Positions 42,433 through 50,725 of a stretch of DNA of 64,000 nucleotides are shown here, one piece after another. How positions within the stretch are numbered: the stretch's first letter is position 1; the number at the start of each line of letters is the position of its first letter. The translations under genes and the position numbers were made by a program. The notes beneath the pieces were generated by a model. The model did not search any database. It was not told the origin of the DNA and saw only the letters and a program-made list of their open reading frames with translations. Origin of the DNA: Planococcus sp. ISL-109 (GTDB taxonomy: Bacteria; Bacillota; Bacilli; Bacillales_A; Planococcaceae); NCBI RefSeq assembly GCF_018613655.1, contig NZ_JAGGPW010000003.1, forward strand, positions 25,780-89,779. Direction: 5' to 3'.

Positions 42433-44145
42433 TTACACTAATGATCCGCCTTCGCGGCTATATCTGATGACGCCTTCTGCACAGCGATACGCTAGCGCCC
42501 CAACCGTACCGGTCGGGTTGTATCCGCCATTATGGGCAAAATTCCCCGCCCCAACAACAAACAAGTTCTCCATATCCCAATGCTGCAAAAAATTATTAAC
42601 AACACTCGTCTCAGGATCTGCACCCATAATCGTGCCACCGGTATTGTGCGTCGTCTGATACGGAACAATGTCGTAATCCGAGATCGGGTTGCTGCCGATA
42701 ACTGTTTTTGCACCCATTTCCTGCATGATTTCTGTAGCTCTTTCAGTAACATATTGATGCAACGCACGATCTTGGTCTGTAAAGTTATACGTCAGCTGCA
42801 GGAGCGGTATTCCATAAGCATCCTTATATGTTCCGTCCAATGTCATGTAATTGTCGCGATGCGGAATCGATGCACCTTGCCCGACGACCGAGAGCGTCCG
42901 CGTGTAGTTTTCAATGGATGCCTTTTTGAATTCCGCTCCCCATGCCGGCGTATCCGGCGGCAGTGGGTTAGAAGCGATCGGACGGCTTCCTGTTTGCGTC
43001 ATAGATAGACTCGCGCCATGGATAAAGTCAAGATTGCCGTGGTCGAAAGCATCGCCATTGAAATCATCGATGGTCATGCCGAGCGCTCCGGCGCCCATAA
43101 AGACGTTCATTTGGTCATCAAAGAACCCAGAAGCACCAGGAAGAATTTGGTAAGCATAGTTTTTTCCGAGTGTCCCTTGCCCCGTTTCCGGATCGTAAAG
43201 CTCCCCGATTTCTGAAACCATCAATAGTTTGGCATTGTTCAACACATAGCTCGTCAAAACGACGACTTCCGCTGGTTGGATGAATTCTTCGAAGGTGACT
43301 GTATCGATATATCGCACACCCGTAACCCGGTCGCCTTCTTTCATTACTTCAACGACATTGGCATTAAAGCGGATATCGTAGTTCCCTGTTTCACGCGCTG
43401 CCGGGACAACCGTGATTTCCGGCGAAGTCTTCGCCCCGTATTCACAGCCAAAGCGCTCACAAAATCCGCAATATTGGCAGGCATTGATTTGCTGGCCATC
43501 CGGATTTTCATAAGCTTCCGAAAGATTCGCAGAAGGCATCATGAACGGTGTATACCCCAAGTTGCTCGTTGCGGTTTCGAACTTCGCCAGCAATGGCGTC
43601 TTTTTCATCGGAGGTGTCGGAAAGTCCGCTGAACGTTGGCCCCAGAAAGGATTTTTGTCTTCCCCCGAAATGCCTGCTGTTTTTTCGAATTTATCGAAAT
43701 AAGGCTCCAGCTCATCGTACGTGATTCCCCAGTCCTGCATAGTATATTCCGCCGGCAATTTGTTGGCACCATACTTCGCATCCGTCATCGATTTGATTTC
43801 AAAATCATACGGCAAAAACCGCCAGTTTTGGCCATTCCAATGCGTCCCCGATCCTCCTAGCCCCTCGCCTAGCAGAAATGAACCCATTTGCCGCATCGGC
43901 AATGCACGCTGGCCGCGGCTATTACGGAATGTTATCGTTTCTTTTGATAAATCCTGCATTAATTCATAGCGGATGGCGTAGCGGTATTCATCATGGACCA
44001 TCGAGAAATCCTCTGTCGACCGGGTTCGCCCACGTTCGAGGCCGATAACTTTCAAGCCTTCTTTGGCGCATTCAACTGCAATAATGCCTCCAGTCCAGCC
44101 AACTCCAACTGTGACTACATCTACCTTATCAAGTGTCGTGACCAT
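42433..44145 (-). CDS. GMC-type dehydrogenase, large (FAD) subunit
   Basis: A 570-residue GMC oxidoreductase related to the flavoprotein subunit of gluconate 2-dehydrogenase and FAD-glucose dehydrogenase. The N-terminal dinucleotide motif VTVGVGWTGGIIAVECAKEG is a variant of GxGxxG. GGSGTHWNGQ is the GMC FAD motif, and HNTGGTIMG and YNPTGTVGALAYR carry the C-terminal catalytic region. A cysteine cluster CQYCGFCERFGC (about residues 223-234) could hold an iron-sulfur centre, as in FAD-GDH. It has no signal peptide and probably hitch-hikes out of the cell with the Tat-signal small subunit encoded just upstream. Confidence 0.85.
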   Translation of the reverse strand: MVTTLDKVDVVTVGVGWTGGIIAVECAKEGLKVIGLERGRTRSTEDFSMVHDEYRYAIRYELMQDLSKETITFRNSRGQRALPMRQMGSFLLGEGLGGSGTHWNGQNWRFLPYDFEIKSMTDAKYGANKLPAEYTMQDWGITYDELEPYFDKFEKTAGISGEDKNPFWGQRSADFPTPPMKKTPLLAKFETATSNLGYTPFMMPSANLSEAYENPDGQQINACQYCGFCERFGCEYGAKTSPEITVVPAARETGNYDIRFNANVVEVMKEGDRVTGVRYIDTVTFEEFIQPAEVVVLTSYVLNNAKLLMVSEIGELYDPETGQGTLGKNYAYQILPGASGFFDDQMNVFMGAGALGMTIDDFNGDAFDHGNLDFIHGASLSMTQTGSRPIASNPLPPDTPAWGAEFKKASIENYTRTLSVVGQGASIPHRDNYMTLDGTYKDAYGIPLLQLTYNFTDQDRALHQYVTERATEIMQEMGAKTVIGSNPISDYDIVPYQTTHNTGGTIMGADPETSVVNNFLQHWDMENLFVVGAGNFAHNGGYNPTGTVGALAYRCAEGVIRYSREGGSLV

Positions 44146-44161
44146 ACCTATCCCCCCTTAA

Positions 44162-44917
44162 TTAGTTCAGCATATCTCCCACCGAATGCGGATCCATCTG
44201 TACGAAGTCTTCACTTTCAATTTCATTAATATAAGCTGGTCGGTGTCCCGGGAAGCCTTTCATGCGCCATCCTTCCATATTCTGGTTGCCTCCATAAATC
44301 GGATCGGCATACGCACCGTTTAATGTCGCTTGTCGGAGAAGACGGAAAAAGAACTGCGAAGTCGCCGCCTGCATGTCTATTTCATCTTCCTGAAAAGCTG
44401 TCAGGATTTCATCCATCTGTTCGCCTTCCAAATCAACGAAATTGGTGTCGAAGCGGCTTTGCGCTTCTTGCTGCATCCGTTGCAGCCCTTGCCGGAAAAG
44501 TTCATTGCGTTTTAATCGGCTTTGATAACCTTGGGTTGCTTCACCCACTTCAAAAGGGGGTTGCATATATTCCCTGGAATTTTCGCCGTAGCTTCCGGCA
44601 AGCTGATGGTCGATAAAGAAAGGAACGCCCAGCCCGATGGCCCCTGGACCAAGCTCGTCTTCTGGAAAGATGCGCTCTGTTGCCTGTTCAAGAACTGCAA
44701 ATTCTGCTGAATTTTTAAAAAACTGCAAACCGCGTGCCCCGACTGCTGCTTCTCCGTTGCCGCTGTGACCCGCTTCCCCGCCACTCGGCACTGCACCATC
44801 CTGGCGAGTATTGGCACCGATCAATCCACCAATGATTCCTCCACCGACGAGAGCGCCTGCCGCAATACCTGAAGTCTTCAGAAAATCGCGCCTGGAAACA
44901 TTTTTCTTCTCTGCCAT
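44162..44917 (-). CDS. Gluconate 2-dehydrogenase subunit 3 family, Tat-exported
   Basis: A 251-residue small subunit (Gluconate_2-dh3 family) with a complete Tat signal peptide: SRRDFLKT (residues 8-15) followed by a hydrophobic glycine-rich segment to about residue 36. The mature part contains FFKNSAEFAVLEQATERIFPED and IDHQLAGSYGENSREYMQPPF, typical of the family, and a C-terminal NGAYADPIYGGN motif. It chaperones and exports the FAD subunit. It is the first gene of the operon, 16 bases before the GMC gene; no cytochrome c subunit is present in the window, so the electron acceptor is unclear. AGGAGG precedes ATG. Confidence 0.86.
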   Translation of the reverse strand: MAEKKNVSRRDFLKTSGIAAGALVGGGIIGGLIGANTRQDGAVPSGGEAGHSGNGEAAVGARGLQFFKNSAEFAVLEQATERIFPEDELGPGAIGLGVPFFIDHQLAGSYGENSREYMQPPFEVGEATQGYQSRLKRNELFRQGLQRMQQEAQSRFDTNFVDLEGEQMDEILTAFQEDEIDMQAATSQFFFRLLRQATLNGAYADPIYGGNQNMEGWRMKGFPGHRPAYINEIESEDFVQMDPHSVGDMLN

Positions 44918-44973
44918 GTCATGCGCCTCCTTAGTTGTATAAATATTGTGAATACTCAGTAACTATACCCCAT

Positions 44974-45028
44974 ATTATATGCCTCTTAACTTTGATTTCA
45001 ATGATTTTCTGGTTATTTTCAGAAAATT
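44974..45028 (-). promoter_or_regulatory. Promoter with CodY box for the dehydrogenase-tat operon
   Basis: On the minus strand TTGAAA (45001-44996), a 16-base spacer and TATAAT (44979-44974) form a strong promoter. At 45028-45014, AATTTTCTGAAAATA matches the CodY consensus AATTTTCWGAAAATT at 14 of 15 positions, and a second overlapping partial box follows. CodY control by branched-chain amino acids and GTP is inferred. Confidence 0.65.
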
Positions 45029-45032
45029 AAGC

Positions 45033-45064
45033 AAAAAAAAGCCCTTGCACATTTGCAAGGGCTT
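45033..45064 (-). terminator. Terminator of the LysM/3D gene
   Basis: AAGCCCTTGCA pairs with TGCAAGGGCTT around a short loop; on the minus strand eight T's follow. It lies about 130 bases past the stop. A second weak GC-rich pairing (AAGGCC and GGCTTT) lies between. Confidence 0.8.
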
Positions 45065-45195
45065 AAATAAAGAGAAAATTCAATCAATGTGGGGTTCTTC
45101 ATTCTGCACTGATTGTTAGTTGATCCAATCGGACCGTTAAAGCGGGAAAAAAAAGGCCAAGGGAATGGTCACCTCGGCTTTGTAGCTTAAAAATA

Positions 45196-46044
45196 TTAGT
45201 CTAGAACTTTAATTTTTACGTTTTTACGGCCCCAGTTCAAAGCTTCGCCTTGAGTTGGGATGAAGACGTCAATTTTGTTGCCTTTGATTGCTCCGCCAGT
45301 ATCGCCAGCGATTGCAGTTCCGTATCCTTCAACCCATACTTTTGAGCCAAGTGGGATAACAGACGGGTCAACTGCGATAACTTTTTGGTTCGGGTTCGAA
45401 CGCAAGTCGATTCCTGTGCGAGTGACTCCTGAACATCCAACGCAATAAGCAGTATAAGCTGTTGCTGATACAGTCATTTCTTTACCTGATTGAGTAGATG
45501 CCGCTGCCGGTGCCGCTGCTGCAGGTGCACTTGCTGGTGTTGGAGCTGCTGGTGTTGATTTTGGCGCTTCTTTAGCCGGCGCTTTAGCTGCTGGTTTAGC
45601 TGCTGGTGCTGGTGCTGGTGCTGCTTCTTTAGCTGCCGGTTGTGCCGCTGCTTTAGCTGCTGCGCCTTTTACTGCAAACTCTTGTCCCGGGAAAATTGTG
45701 TGGCCGGAAAGATTGTTCCAGCTCATCAATTGATCTAATGAGATTCCGTGAGCAGTAGCGATTTCGAATAATGTGTCACCGCTTTTAACTGTATAAGATG
45801 AAGATGATGATTTCTTAGATGCCTGTTCTTTCCCTTCAATGGAAAGCGTATCACTTGGGAAGATCAAATCAGAAGATAAATCATTCCAGCTTTTTAGGTT
45901 TTGTACCGAAACGTTCTTTTCTTGTGAGATTTCCCAGAGCGTGTCCCCTGATTGGACTGTATACGATGAATTAGCGCTTGCTTGTGATGCTGCGCCTACA
46001 CTTAAAGCTGCGATTGCAGTTAGTGTAACGATTTGCTTTTTCAT
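45196..46044 (-). CDS. LysM/3D-domain cell-wall protein (YocH-like)
   Basis: A 282-residue secreted wall protein. A signal peptide ends near AQAS-type ANS (about residue 25). Two LysM repeats, YTVQSGDTLWEISQEKNVS (28-46) and YTVKSGDTLFEIATAHGIS (84-102), bind glycan. A linker of about 60 residues rich in Ala, Pro and Lys (near 130-185) leads to a C-terminal 3D domain with TAYTAYCVGCSG and the DTGGAIKGNKIDVF triad of aspartates (catalytic Asp region of MltA-like lytic transglycosylases). It is probably an autolysin or resuscitation-promoting factor like YocH. Start is well supported by AAAGGAGG. Upstream is a long AT-rich promoter region. Confidence 0.87.
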   Translation of the reverse strand: MKKQIVTLTAIAALSVGAASQASANSSYTVQSGDTLWEISQEKNVSVQNLKSWNDLSSDLIFPSDTLSIEGKEQASKKSSSSSYTVKSGDTLFEIATAHGISLDQLMSWNNLSGHTIFPGQEFAVKGAAAKAAAQPAAKEAAPAPAPAAKPAAKAPAKEAPKSTPAAPTPASAPAAAAPAAASTQSGKEMTVSATAYTAYCVGCSGVTRTGIDLRSNPNQKVIAVDPSVIPLGSKVWVEGYGTAIAGDTGGAIKGNKIDVFIPTQGEALNWGRKNVKIKVLD

Positions 46045-46346
46045 AAATGAAATTCCTCCTTTTCACTAACACAAGACATAGCTTAACACTTGCGCATTTC
46101 AGGAACATGACAGGACGACCATTAAAACTTAACAATTACATTACGACAGACTTTTGAATATGACAGACTGTAATAAATCAGAACATTCCATTTTCTTTTT
46201 GTTGAAAAATATATTTTTTTGCTGTATTTCGCATTTTTCCGGCTTAATAATATGAGGATGGATTAGCCCAGTCGGGAATGAGAAGCTACAACAGCATTGA
46301 CTATTCTGCCATTTTGATAACTTCTTTTTGTTTAGGAGGAACTCAT

Positions 46347-46588
46347 TTGAAAAATGTCACGATTGTTTTTTGGATTTCCATTACGATTTTCTTAGCTCTT
46401 GTCGCCTGGGGATTGATTCAGTGCGCCGTTGCAGCAATCGTCATCTACAGCGGCGGTACGCAAGGGTTGCAGAACTCCTTGATCATCGCGGCCTTGCCAT
46501 TCTCAGTTCTCGTCCTGCTTATGGAGGTCACTTGAAGGCCGCTAACCAAGTTCCGGTTGTCATCAAACAGAGAAAGCCGCGCCTTTAA
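46347..46588 (+). pseudogene. BCCT transporter relic with internal deletion
   Basis: TTG start at 46347 with TAGGAGG upstream reads MKNVTIVFWISITIFLALVAWGLI, like the first membrane helix of betaine/choline/carnitine transporters. It then jumps directly to IYSGGTQGLQNSLIIAALPFSVLVLLM, which matches the last helix of the same family. About 400 residues are missing. The frame stops shortly after (MEVT), but another frame continues LKAANQVPVVIKQRKPRL to 46588, a plausible BCCT tail. The 50-base hairpin that follows fits the original gene end. Not functional as a transporter; a small membrane peptide could still be made. Confidence 0.6.
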
Positions 46589-46592
46589 TGAC

Positions 46593-46641
46593 AAAGAGAA
46601 ATGCCCGTGAAGCTGAATCAGCTTCACGGGCATTTCTCTTT
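46593..46641. terminator. Bidirectional terminator
   Basis: A perfect 24-base stem (AAAGAGAAATGCCCG...) around a single A separates the BCCT relic from the convergent ferredoxin-NADP reductase gene, whose stop is 4 bases away. Confidence 0.92.
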
Positions 46642-46644
46642 CTA

Positions 46645-47631
46645 TTATTTGAATACACTTGTGCTATGCAAAGGCTGAACTCTGGATTTTGGATCCAAAT
46701 AGGATTTCGCATTGTTGATGGCCGTCGGCGCTTCGCCGAACCCGACCGCAATCAATTTCACTTTGCCATCATAAGTGGCAATATCCCCTGCGGCATAAAT
46801 CCCTGGCACGTTCGTTTCCATCTTGGAATTGACGATGACCGAGTTTTTCTCCATCTCGAGGCCCCATTCTTTAATCGGCCCAAGAGATGTAATGTTGCCG
46901 TAGTTGACGATTACATGATCAACTTCTAAGCGTTCTTCATTGCCTTCTTTGTCTTCGAGAACTAGCTCACGGACTTGGCCGTCTTCACCAACAAGTTCCT
47001 TGACGTTATAAGGCTTTTTCACTTCGACCGACGATTGCAGCACCGTATCGATGTTCGCTTCATGCGCCGTCATTTTCTCGCGGCGGTGGCTCAACGTCAC
47101 TTGTGAAGCTACGTTCTCAAGCATCATCGCCCAATCGACCGCAGAATCGCCGCCGCCGAGGACAACCACTTTTTTATCGCTGAACAACGTGAGGTCTTTG
47201 ACGCCATAATGCAAAGACTTACCTTCGAATGCGTCAGTGCCGTCGACTGCCAGTTTACGCGGCTGGAATGCACCAACGCCTGCCGTCAATAGAATCGCTT
47301 TCGAATAATGCATGCCTTTGTCGGTGCCGATGACGAAATATTCCTCTTCGCGTTCGACAGACGCCACAGTTTCTTCCAGGCAAATTTCAGGGTCGCCGTA
47401 TTTGGCTTGTTCGACAAGATTATCCACCAAGTCTTTTGCCAATACTTTTGAAAAACCACCGATATCGTAAATGAATTTATCCGGATACAATTCCATCAAT
47501 TGTCCGCCGAGCTGAGGCAAGCTATCGAGGATTTTTACTTTCATTTTACGCATACCGCCGTAAAATGATGCGAACAAGCCTGTTGGCCCGCCGCCGATGA
47601 TTGTAATATCGAAAATTTCACGTTCTTCCAT
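46645..47631 (-). CDS. Ferredoxin/flavodoxin-NADP+ reductase (YumC type)
   Basis: A 328-residue thioredoxin-reductase-like ferredoxin-NADP+ reductase. FAD motif ITIIGGGPTGLFASFYGG (about residues 10-27), NADPH motif VVVLGGGDSAVDWAMML (about 155-171) and the FAD-closing GIYAAGDIATYDGKVKLIAVGFGEA (split over 275-300) are all clear; the redox CxxC of thioredoxin reductase is absent, which identifies the FNR group (B. subtilis YumC, 332 residues). It supplies reduced ferredoxin or flavodoxin in the cytoplasm. MEEREIFD at 47631 is the preferred start, with AGGAG upstream. Essential in B. subtilis. Confidence 0.92.
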   Translation of the reverse strand: MEEREIFDITIIGGGPTGLFASFYGGMRKMKVKILDSLPQLGGQLMELYPDKFIYDIGGFSKVLAKDLVDNLVEQAKYGDPEICLEETVASVEREEEYFVIGTDKGMHYSKAILLTAGVGAFQPRKLAVDGTDAFEGKSLHYGVKDLTLFSDKKVVVLGGGDSAVDWAMMLENVASQVTLSHRREKMTAHEANIDTVLQSSVEVKKPYNVKELVGEDGQVRELVLEDKEGNEERLEVDHVIVNYGNITSLGPIKEWGLEMEKNSVIVNSKMETNVPGIYAAGDIATYDGKVKLIAVGFGEAPTAINNAKSYLDPKSRVQPLHSTSVFK

Positions 47632-47786
47632 CTCTAACACTCCTAATCTAATCAATATCTATATCCTATCATATCTATATAGGTTCGCCGCTATTGGACT
47701 TATGGCGGAAATTTGAAACTAGCATATCCATCCATTCTATTCTATCGTAAACTGAAACAAGGAACCAAATGGAAAGGATGATAAAT

Positions 47787-48578
47787 GTGGATCTCGGATT
47801 AAAAGAAAAGGTGGCCGTTGTCATGGCCTCCAGCAAAGGGCTTGGCAAAGCTTCAGCATTAGAGTTCGCCAAAGAGGGAGCCATCGTTATCATCTCCAGC
47901 CGCCGACAGGAAGCCGTCGACGCAACCGCTGCTGAATTGCGAAAACAAAGCGGCAATGACCAAGTCCATGCTTTTGCTTGTGATATGTCAAAAGCGGAAG
48001 ACATTAGCACATTGTTCGGGCAAGTCACTGAGAAGTTTGGCCGCATCGATGTGCTCGTCAACAACACCGGTGGACCGAAAGCGGGCGGCTTCGACAAAAT
48101 GAGCGATGACGACTGGTATGCGGCATTCGACCAAAACCTATTGAGCTATATCCGCACGTGCCGTGAAGTTCTTCCATATATGAAAGAACAGCAATTTGGG
48201 CGCATCATCAATATTTCCTCTTCTTCCACGAAAGAAGTGATTGATGGACTTATCTTGTCGAATACGATGCGCGCCGGCATGGTCGGTTTTGCAAAAACCC
48301 TCGCCCGCGAAGTGGCGAATGATAATATTATGGTCAATACAGTCGGCCCCGGCAAGATTTCGACAGATCGGATTGCCGAACTGAACCAAGCAGCAGCTGA
48401 TAGACAAGGCATTTCTGCGGATGAGGTGCTGAAGAACACCGAAGCCCAAATCCCGCGCGGACGCCTCGGGGAACCTGCAGAATTTGCCCGCACTGTCGTC
48501 TTTTTGGCTTCTTCCGCCAACTCTTATGTGACCGGCCAATCGATCGTTGTTGACGGCGGATTCTTGAAAGCTTTATAA
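47787..48578 (+). CDS. SDR-family oxidoreductase lacking the YxxxK pair
   Basis: A 263-residue short-chain dehydrogenase/reductase-fold protein. The cofactor loop is ASSKGLGKASALEFA (about residues 14-28), then VLVNNTGG and RIINISSSST. Where classical SDRs have Y-x3-K, this protein reads LILSNTMRAGMVGFAKT, so both Tyr and Lys are replaced. This is a known atypical branch near 3-oxoacyl-ACP reductases, of uncertain activity. The C-terminal VVFLASSANSYVTGQSIVVDGG is standard. GTG at 47787 (AAAGGATGAT upstream) gives the typical MDLGLKEK start; earlier ATGs overlap the ribosome site. Monocistronic or linked with the next cyclophilin gene. Confidence 0.82.
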   Translation: MDLGLKEKVAVVMASSKGLGKASALEFAKEGAIVIISSRRQEAVDATAAELRKQSGNDQVHAFACDMSKAEDISTLFGQVTEKFGRIDVLVNNTGGPKAGGFDKMSDDDWYAAFDQNLLSYIRTCREVLPYMKEQQFGRIINISSSSTKEVIDGLILSNTMRAGMVGFAKTLAREVANDNIMVNTVGPGKISTDRIAELNQAAADRQGISADEVLKNTEAQIPRGRLGEPAEFARTVVFLASSANSYVTGQSIVVDGGFLKAL

Positions 48579-48653
48579 GCCCCTTATTAGTAGGCAGATC
48601 CGAAAAAAGCCGATATACTGAGGAATGAACCAATCGAAAAGGAGATGTTGTAC

Positions 48654-49094
48654 ATGACGAAAAAAGGCCACATCCACATGGAAAACGGCGAAGTAATCGA
48701 ATTCGACCTTTTCCCGAATGAAGCACCAAACACAGTTGCAAACTTTGAGGAGCTTGCAAACTCCGGTTTCTATAACGGCGTTGTTTTCCACCGCATCATT
48801 CCAGGATTTGTCAGCCAAGGTGGCGACCCGACTGGTACAGGCGCTGGCGGCAGCGGCAAAACCATCAAATGTGAAACAGAAGGCAACCCGCACAAGCACC
48901 AGGCAGGCAGCCTTTCTATGGCGCATGCTGGCAAAGATACTGGCTCAAGCCAATTCTTCATCGTCCACGATGCACAGCCTCACCTTGACGGCGTGCACAC
49001 AGTATTCGGCCAAGTAACAAAAGGCTTAGAAACTGCGAAAGCTATGAAAAAAGACGATAAAATGGAAAAAGTCCACGTCTTTGACGCTGAATAA
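48654..49094 (+). CDS. ppiB: Peptidyl-prolyl cis-trans isomerase (cyclophilin)
   Basis: A 146-residue single-domain cyclophilin. The catalytic segment [22 protein letters not shown] (split 45-66; catalytic Arg, Phe, Gln) and [25 protein letters not shown] (about 99-123) are complete. It catalyses proline isomerisation in cytoplasmic protein folding, like B. subtilis PpiB (143 residues). The MTKKGHIH start at 48654 has AAGGAG 9 bases upstream; the frame begins 3 codons earlier at a TTG that is rejected. Strong terminator follows. Confidence 0.93.
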   Translation: MTKKGHIHMENGEVIEFDLFPNEAPNTVANFEELANSGFYNGVVFHRIIPGFVSQGGDPTGTGAGGSGKTIKCETEGNPHKHQAGSLSMAHAGKDTGSSQFFIVHDAQPHLDGVHTVFGQVTKGLETAKAMKKDDKMEKVHVFDAE

Positions 49095-49102
49095 TTTATA
49101 AG

Positions 49103-49131
49103 AAAAAGCGTGCCCCAGTGGCACGCTTTTT
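49103..49131. terminator. Terminator of ppiB
   Basis: AAAAAGCGTGCC pairs with GGCACGCTTTTT around CCAGT, followed by a T-run. Confidence 0.9.
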
Positions 49132-49228
49132 TGTTTGCTTGAAATTTAGTGACTTTAATTTAAAAAGCTAGAGTTGATATTACACTCCAAAGGGCAAAGA
49201 GTTTTTGTCTAAATAGCTTGCGTTATGA

Positions 49229-49276
49229 GACTGCGCTTCAGGCGGACGCTTGACCAGTCATGCGGCTGAAGCGACA
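49229..49276 (+). repeat. Short repeat block next to the composite repeat
   Basis: GACTGCGCTTCAGGCGGACGC followed by GCGGCTGAAGCGAC. It resembles the GC-rich head of the composite repeat that starts at 49303 and the GGCGGACGCTTTCCG part of the 27.7-kb repeat, so it may be a degenerate third unit. Confidence 0.4.
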
Positions 49277-49302
49277 GGATGTTTAACTAAGTTCTGCTAT
49301 TC

Positions 49303-49766
49303 GACTGCGTTGCAGGGGCACGCTTGCCGGGGGGCGGGCGTCGGCCCCTTCCACTCCGTCTCTAGTTTTTGTGTGGTGGATAAAGTTCTTCAGTCCACTA
49401 TAAGCAAGTTGTGGAAATGCATCATGTTTAGAAGTTACATCACACTGTTTAAAGAATATATTGTCGCTAGTTCTAATCCACTAAACAGAACAACAAGCTT
49501 TTAATTTAAGAAGATCATGGCTAGATGCCGCTTCCCGGAAAGCGATTCCCCTGCTAGCCGGCAACCCATAAAGAAACAGAACAGCTTAAAAAGTCTACAC
49601 ACAACGAAATCCTTCAGCCGTCCAGCGCGAAGGGTGAGCCGATGCAGTGAGACAGGCGGTTTTCCTGGCTCATTGCAAGAGGCCTACCCAAAGCAGGGCG
49701 GCGGATCCATTCGTGATGCCAGAAACATCTGCGGCACATTTCCACACATCCATTCCAGCTCATTTC
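49303..49766 (+). repeat. Composite intergenic repeat, copy 2
   Basis: Same block order as the copy at 24597-25034 but on the plus strand: GACTGCGTTGCAGGGGCACG and the GC-rich head to about 49365, a divergent AT-rich middle, GGAAAGCGATTCCCC (near 49538), GGGTGAGCCGATGC (near 49635), CTGGCTCATTGC, CCCAAAGCAGGGCGGCGG, TTCCACACATCC and TCCAGCTCATTTC. The GC-rich head is nearly identical between copies; the rest is about 60-75% similar by eye. No conserved reading frame. It explains most of the gene-free stretch between ppiB and the ABC operon. Confidence 0.75.
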
Positions 49767-49870
49767 TCAAACACAATTTCACCAGGGAAGTGATTCTCCA
49801 AACAGTGGATACATGCTAAAAAAGCAGATTTTACTTAAGTTACTAAAATCAATGAAATCTAACAGCCGCC

Positions 49871-49950
49871 TCACCCAAAGCGTGGCGGCGAATATCTTGT
49901 TGAAGAAATAACAAAGGGCGTCTCATTTCCGAATATATATTCCAGCTCAC
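49871..49950 (+). repeat. Partial third copy of the repeat tail
   Basis: CACCCAAAGCGTGGCGGCGAATA followed about 40 bases later by TCCAGCTCAC matches the tail section of the composite repeat (CCCAAAGCGAGGCGGCGAATA in copy 1). The head is missing. Confidence 0.45.
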
Positions 49951-49956
49951 CAACAT

Positions 49957-49985
49957 AAAAAAGCGCACCGCGACGGCACGCTTTT
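49957..49985 (-). terminator. Terminator of the amino-acid ABC operon
   Basis: AAAAAGCG pairs with CGCTTTTT and CCG with CGG inside, around a short loop, with one mismatched pair. It lies 12 bases beyond the ATPase stop on the minus strand. Confidence 0.78.
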
Positions 49986-49996
49986 TCTAATCATTT

Positions 49997-50725
49997 TTAT
50001 AACACTTTACTGAGGAACGCTTTCGTCCGTTCGTGCTGCGGGTTCCCGAATAGTTCTTTCGGGACATTCTCTTCCACGATATAGCCGCCGTCTATAAACA
50101 GGACGCGGTCGCCCATCTCTGCCGCAAAGCCCATTTCATGGGTCACGACGACCATCGTCATGCCTTCTCTCGCCAATTGTTTCATAACATCGAGCACATC
50201 ACCGACCATTTCCGGGTCGAGTGCCGAAGTTGGCTCATCGAATAGCATGATTTTCGGGTCCATCGCAAGCGCACGTGCAATCGCAACACGCTGCTTCTGC
50301 CCGCCGGACAATTCGCCCGGATAAGCTTTCGCTTTTTCGCGCAAGCCGACTTTATCAAGCAGCTCATAGGCTTTCTTTTCTACCGCTTTCTGGTCGCCTT
50401 TTTTCAGCTTGGTCGGTGCAAGGGTCACGTTTTGCAGCACTGTTTTATGCGGGAACAGGTTAAATTGCTGGAACACCATCCCGACATTTTGGCGCACTTT
50501 ATTGATGTCCACTTTCGGGTCGGTGATGTCCGTTCCTTCAATATAAACATGCCCGCCGCTGATTTCTTCGAGCCGGTTCAAGCAACGCAGAAACGTACTT
50601 TTGCCCGAACCGGATGGGCCAATGACGCAAATGACTTCTTTCTCCTCGACGACGGTGCTCATGTCTTTGATGACTTCTAAATCTCCAAATGATTTTTTGA
50701 GGTTTTCCACTATGATCATACTCAT
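49997..50725 (-). CDS. Polar amino-acid ABC transporter, ATP-binding protein
   Basis: A 242-residue ABC ATPase of the GlnQ/polar amino-acid uptake group. Walker A is [12 protein letters not shown] (about residues 35-46), signature [15 protein letters not shown], Walker [15 protein letters not shown] and the switch His in VVTHEMG. It energises uptake with the permease and binding protein encoded upstream. Its start overlaps the permease stop by 4 bases (ATGA), so translation is coupled. Glutamine-type substrates are typical for this group. Confidence 0.92.
   Translation of the reverse strand: MSMIIVENLKKSFGDLEVIKDMSTVVEEKEVICVIGPSGSGKSTFLRCLNRLEEISGGHVYIEGTDITDPKVDINKVRQNVGMVFQQFNLFPHKTVLQNVTLAPTKLKKGDQKAVEKKAYELLDKVGLREKAKAYPGELSGGQKQRVAIARALAMDPKIMLFDEPTSALDPEMVGDVLDVMKQLAREGMTMVVVTHEMGFAAEMGDRVLFIDGGYIVEENVPKELFGNPQHERTKAFLSKVL

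Noticed and set aside
46045..46260. WalR (YycF) boxes upstream of the LysM/3D gene, as known for yocH in B. subtilis.
   Set aside because: TGTAAT- and TGTTAA-like hexamers occur but not with the required 5-base spacing. Only a direct repeat GACAGACT (46145 and 46162) is seen.
49250..49819. Small plus-strand frames between ppiB and the ABC operon.
   Set aside because: They coincide with the repeat blocks and lack conserved translation and ribosome sites.
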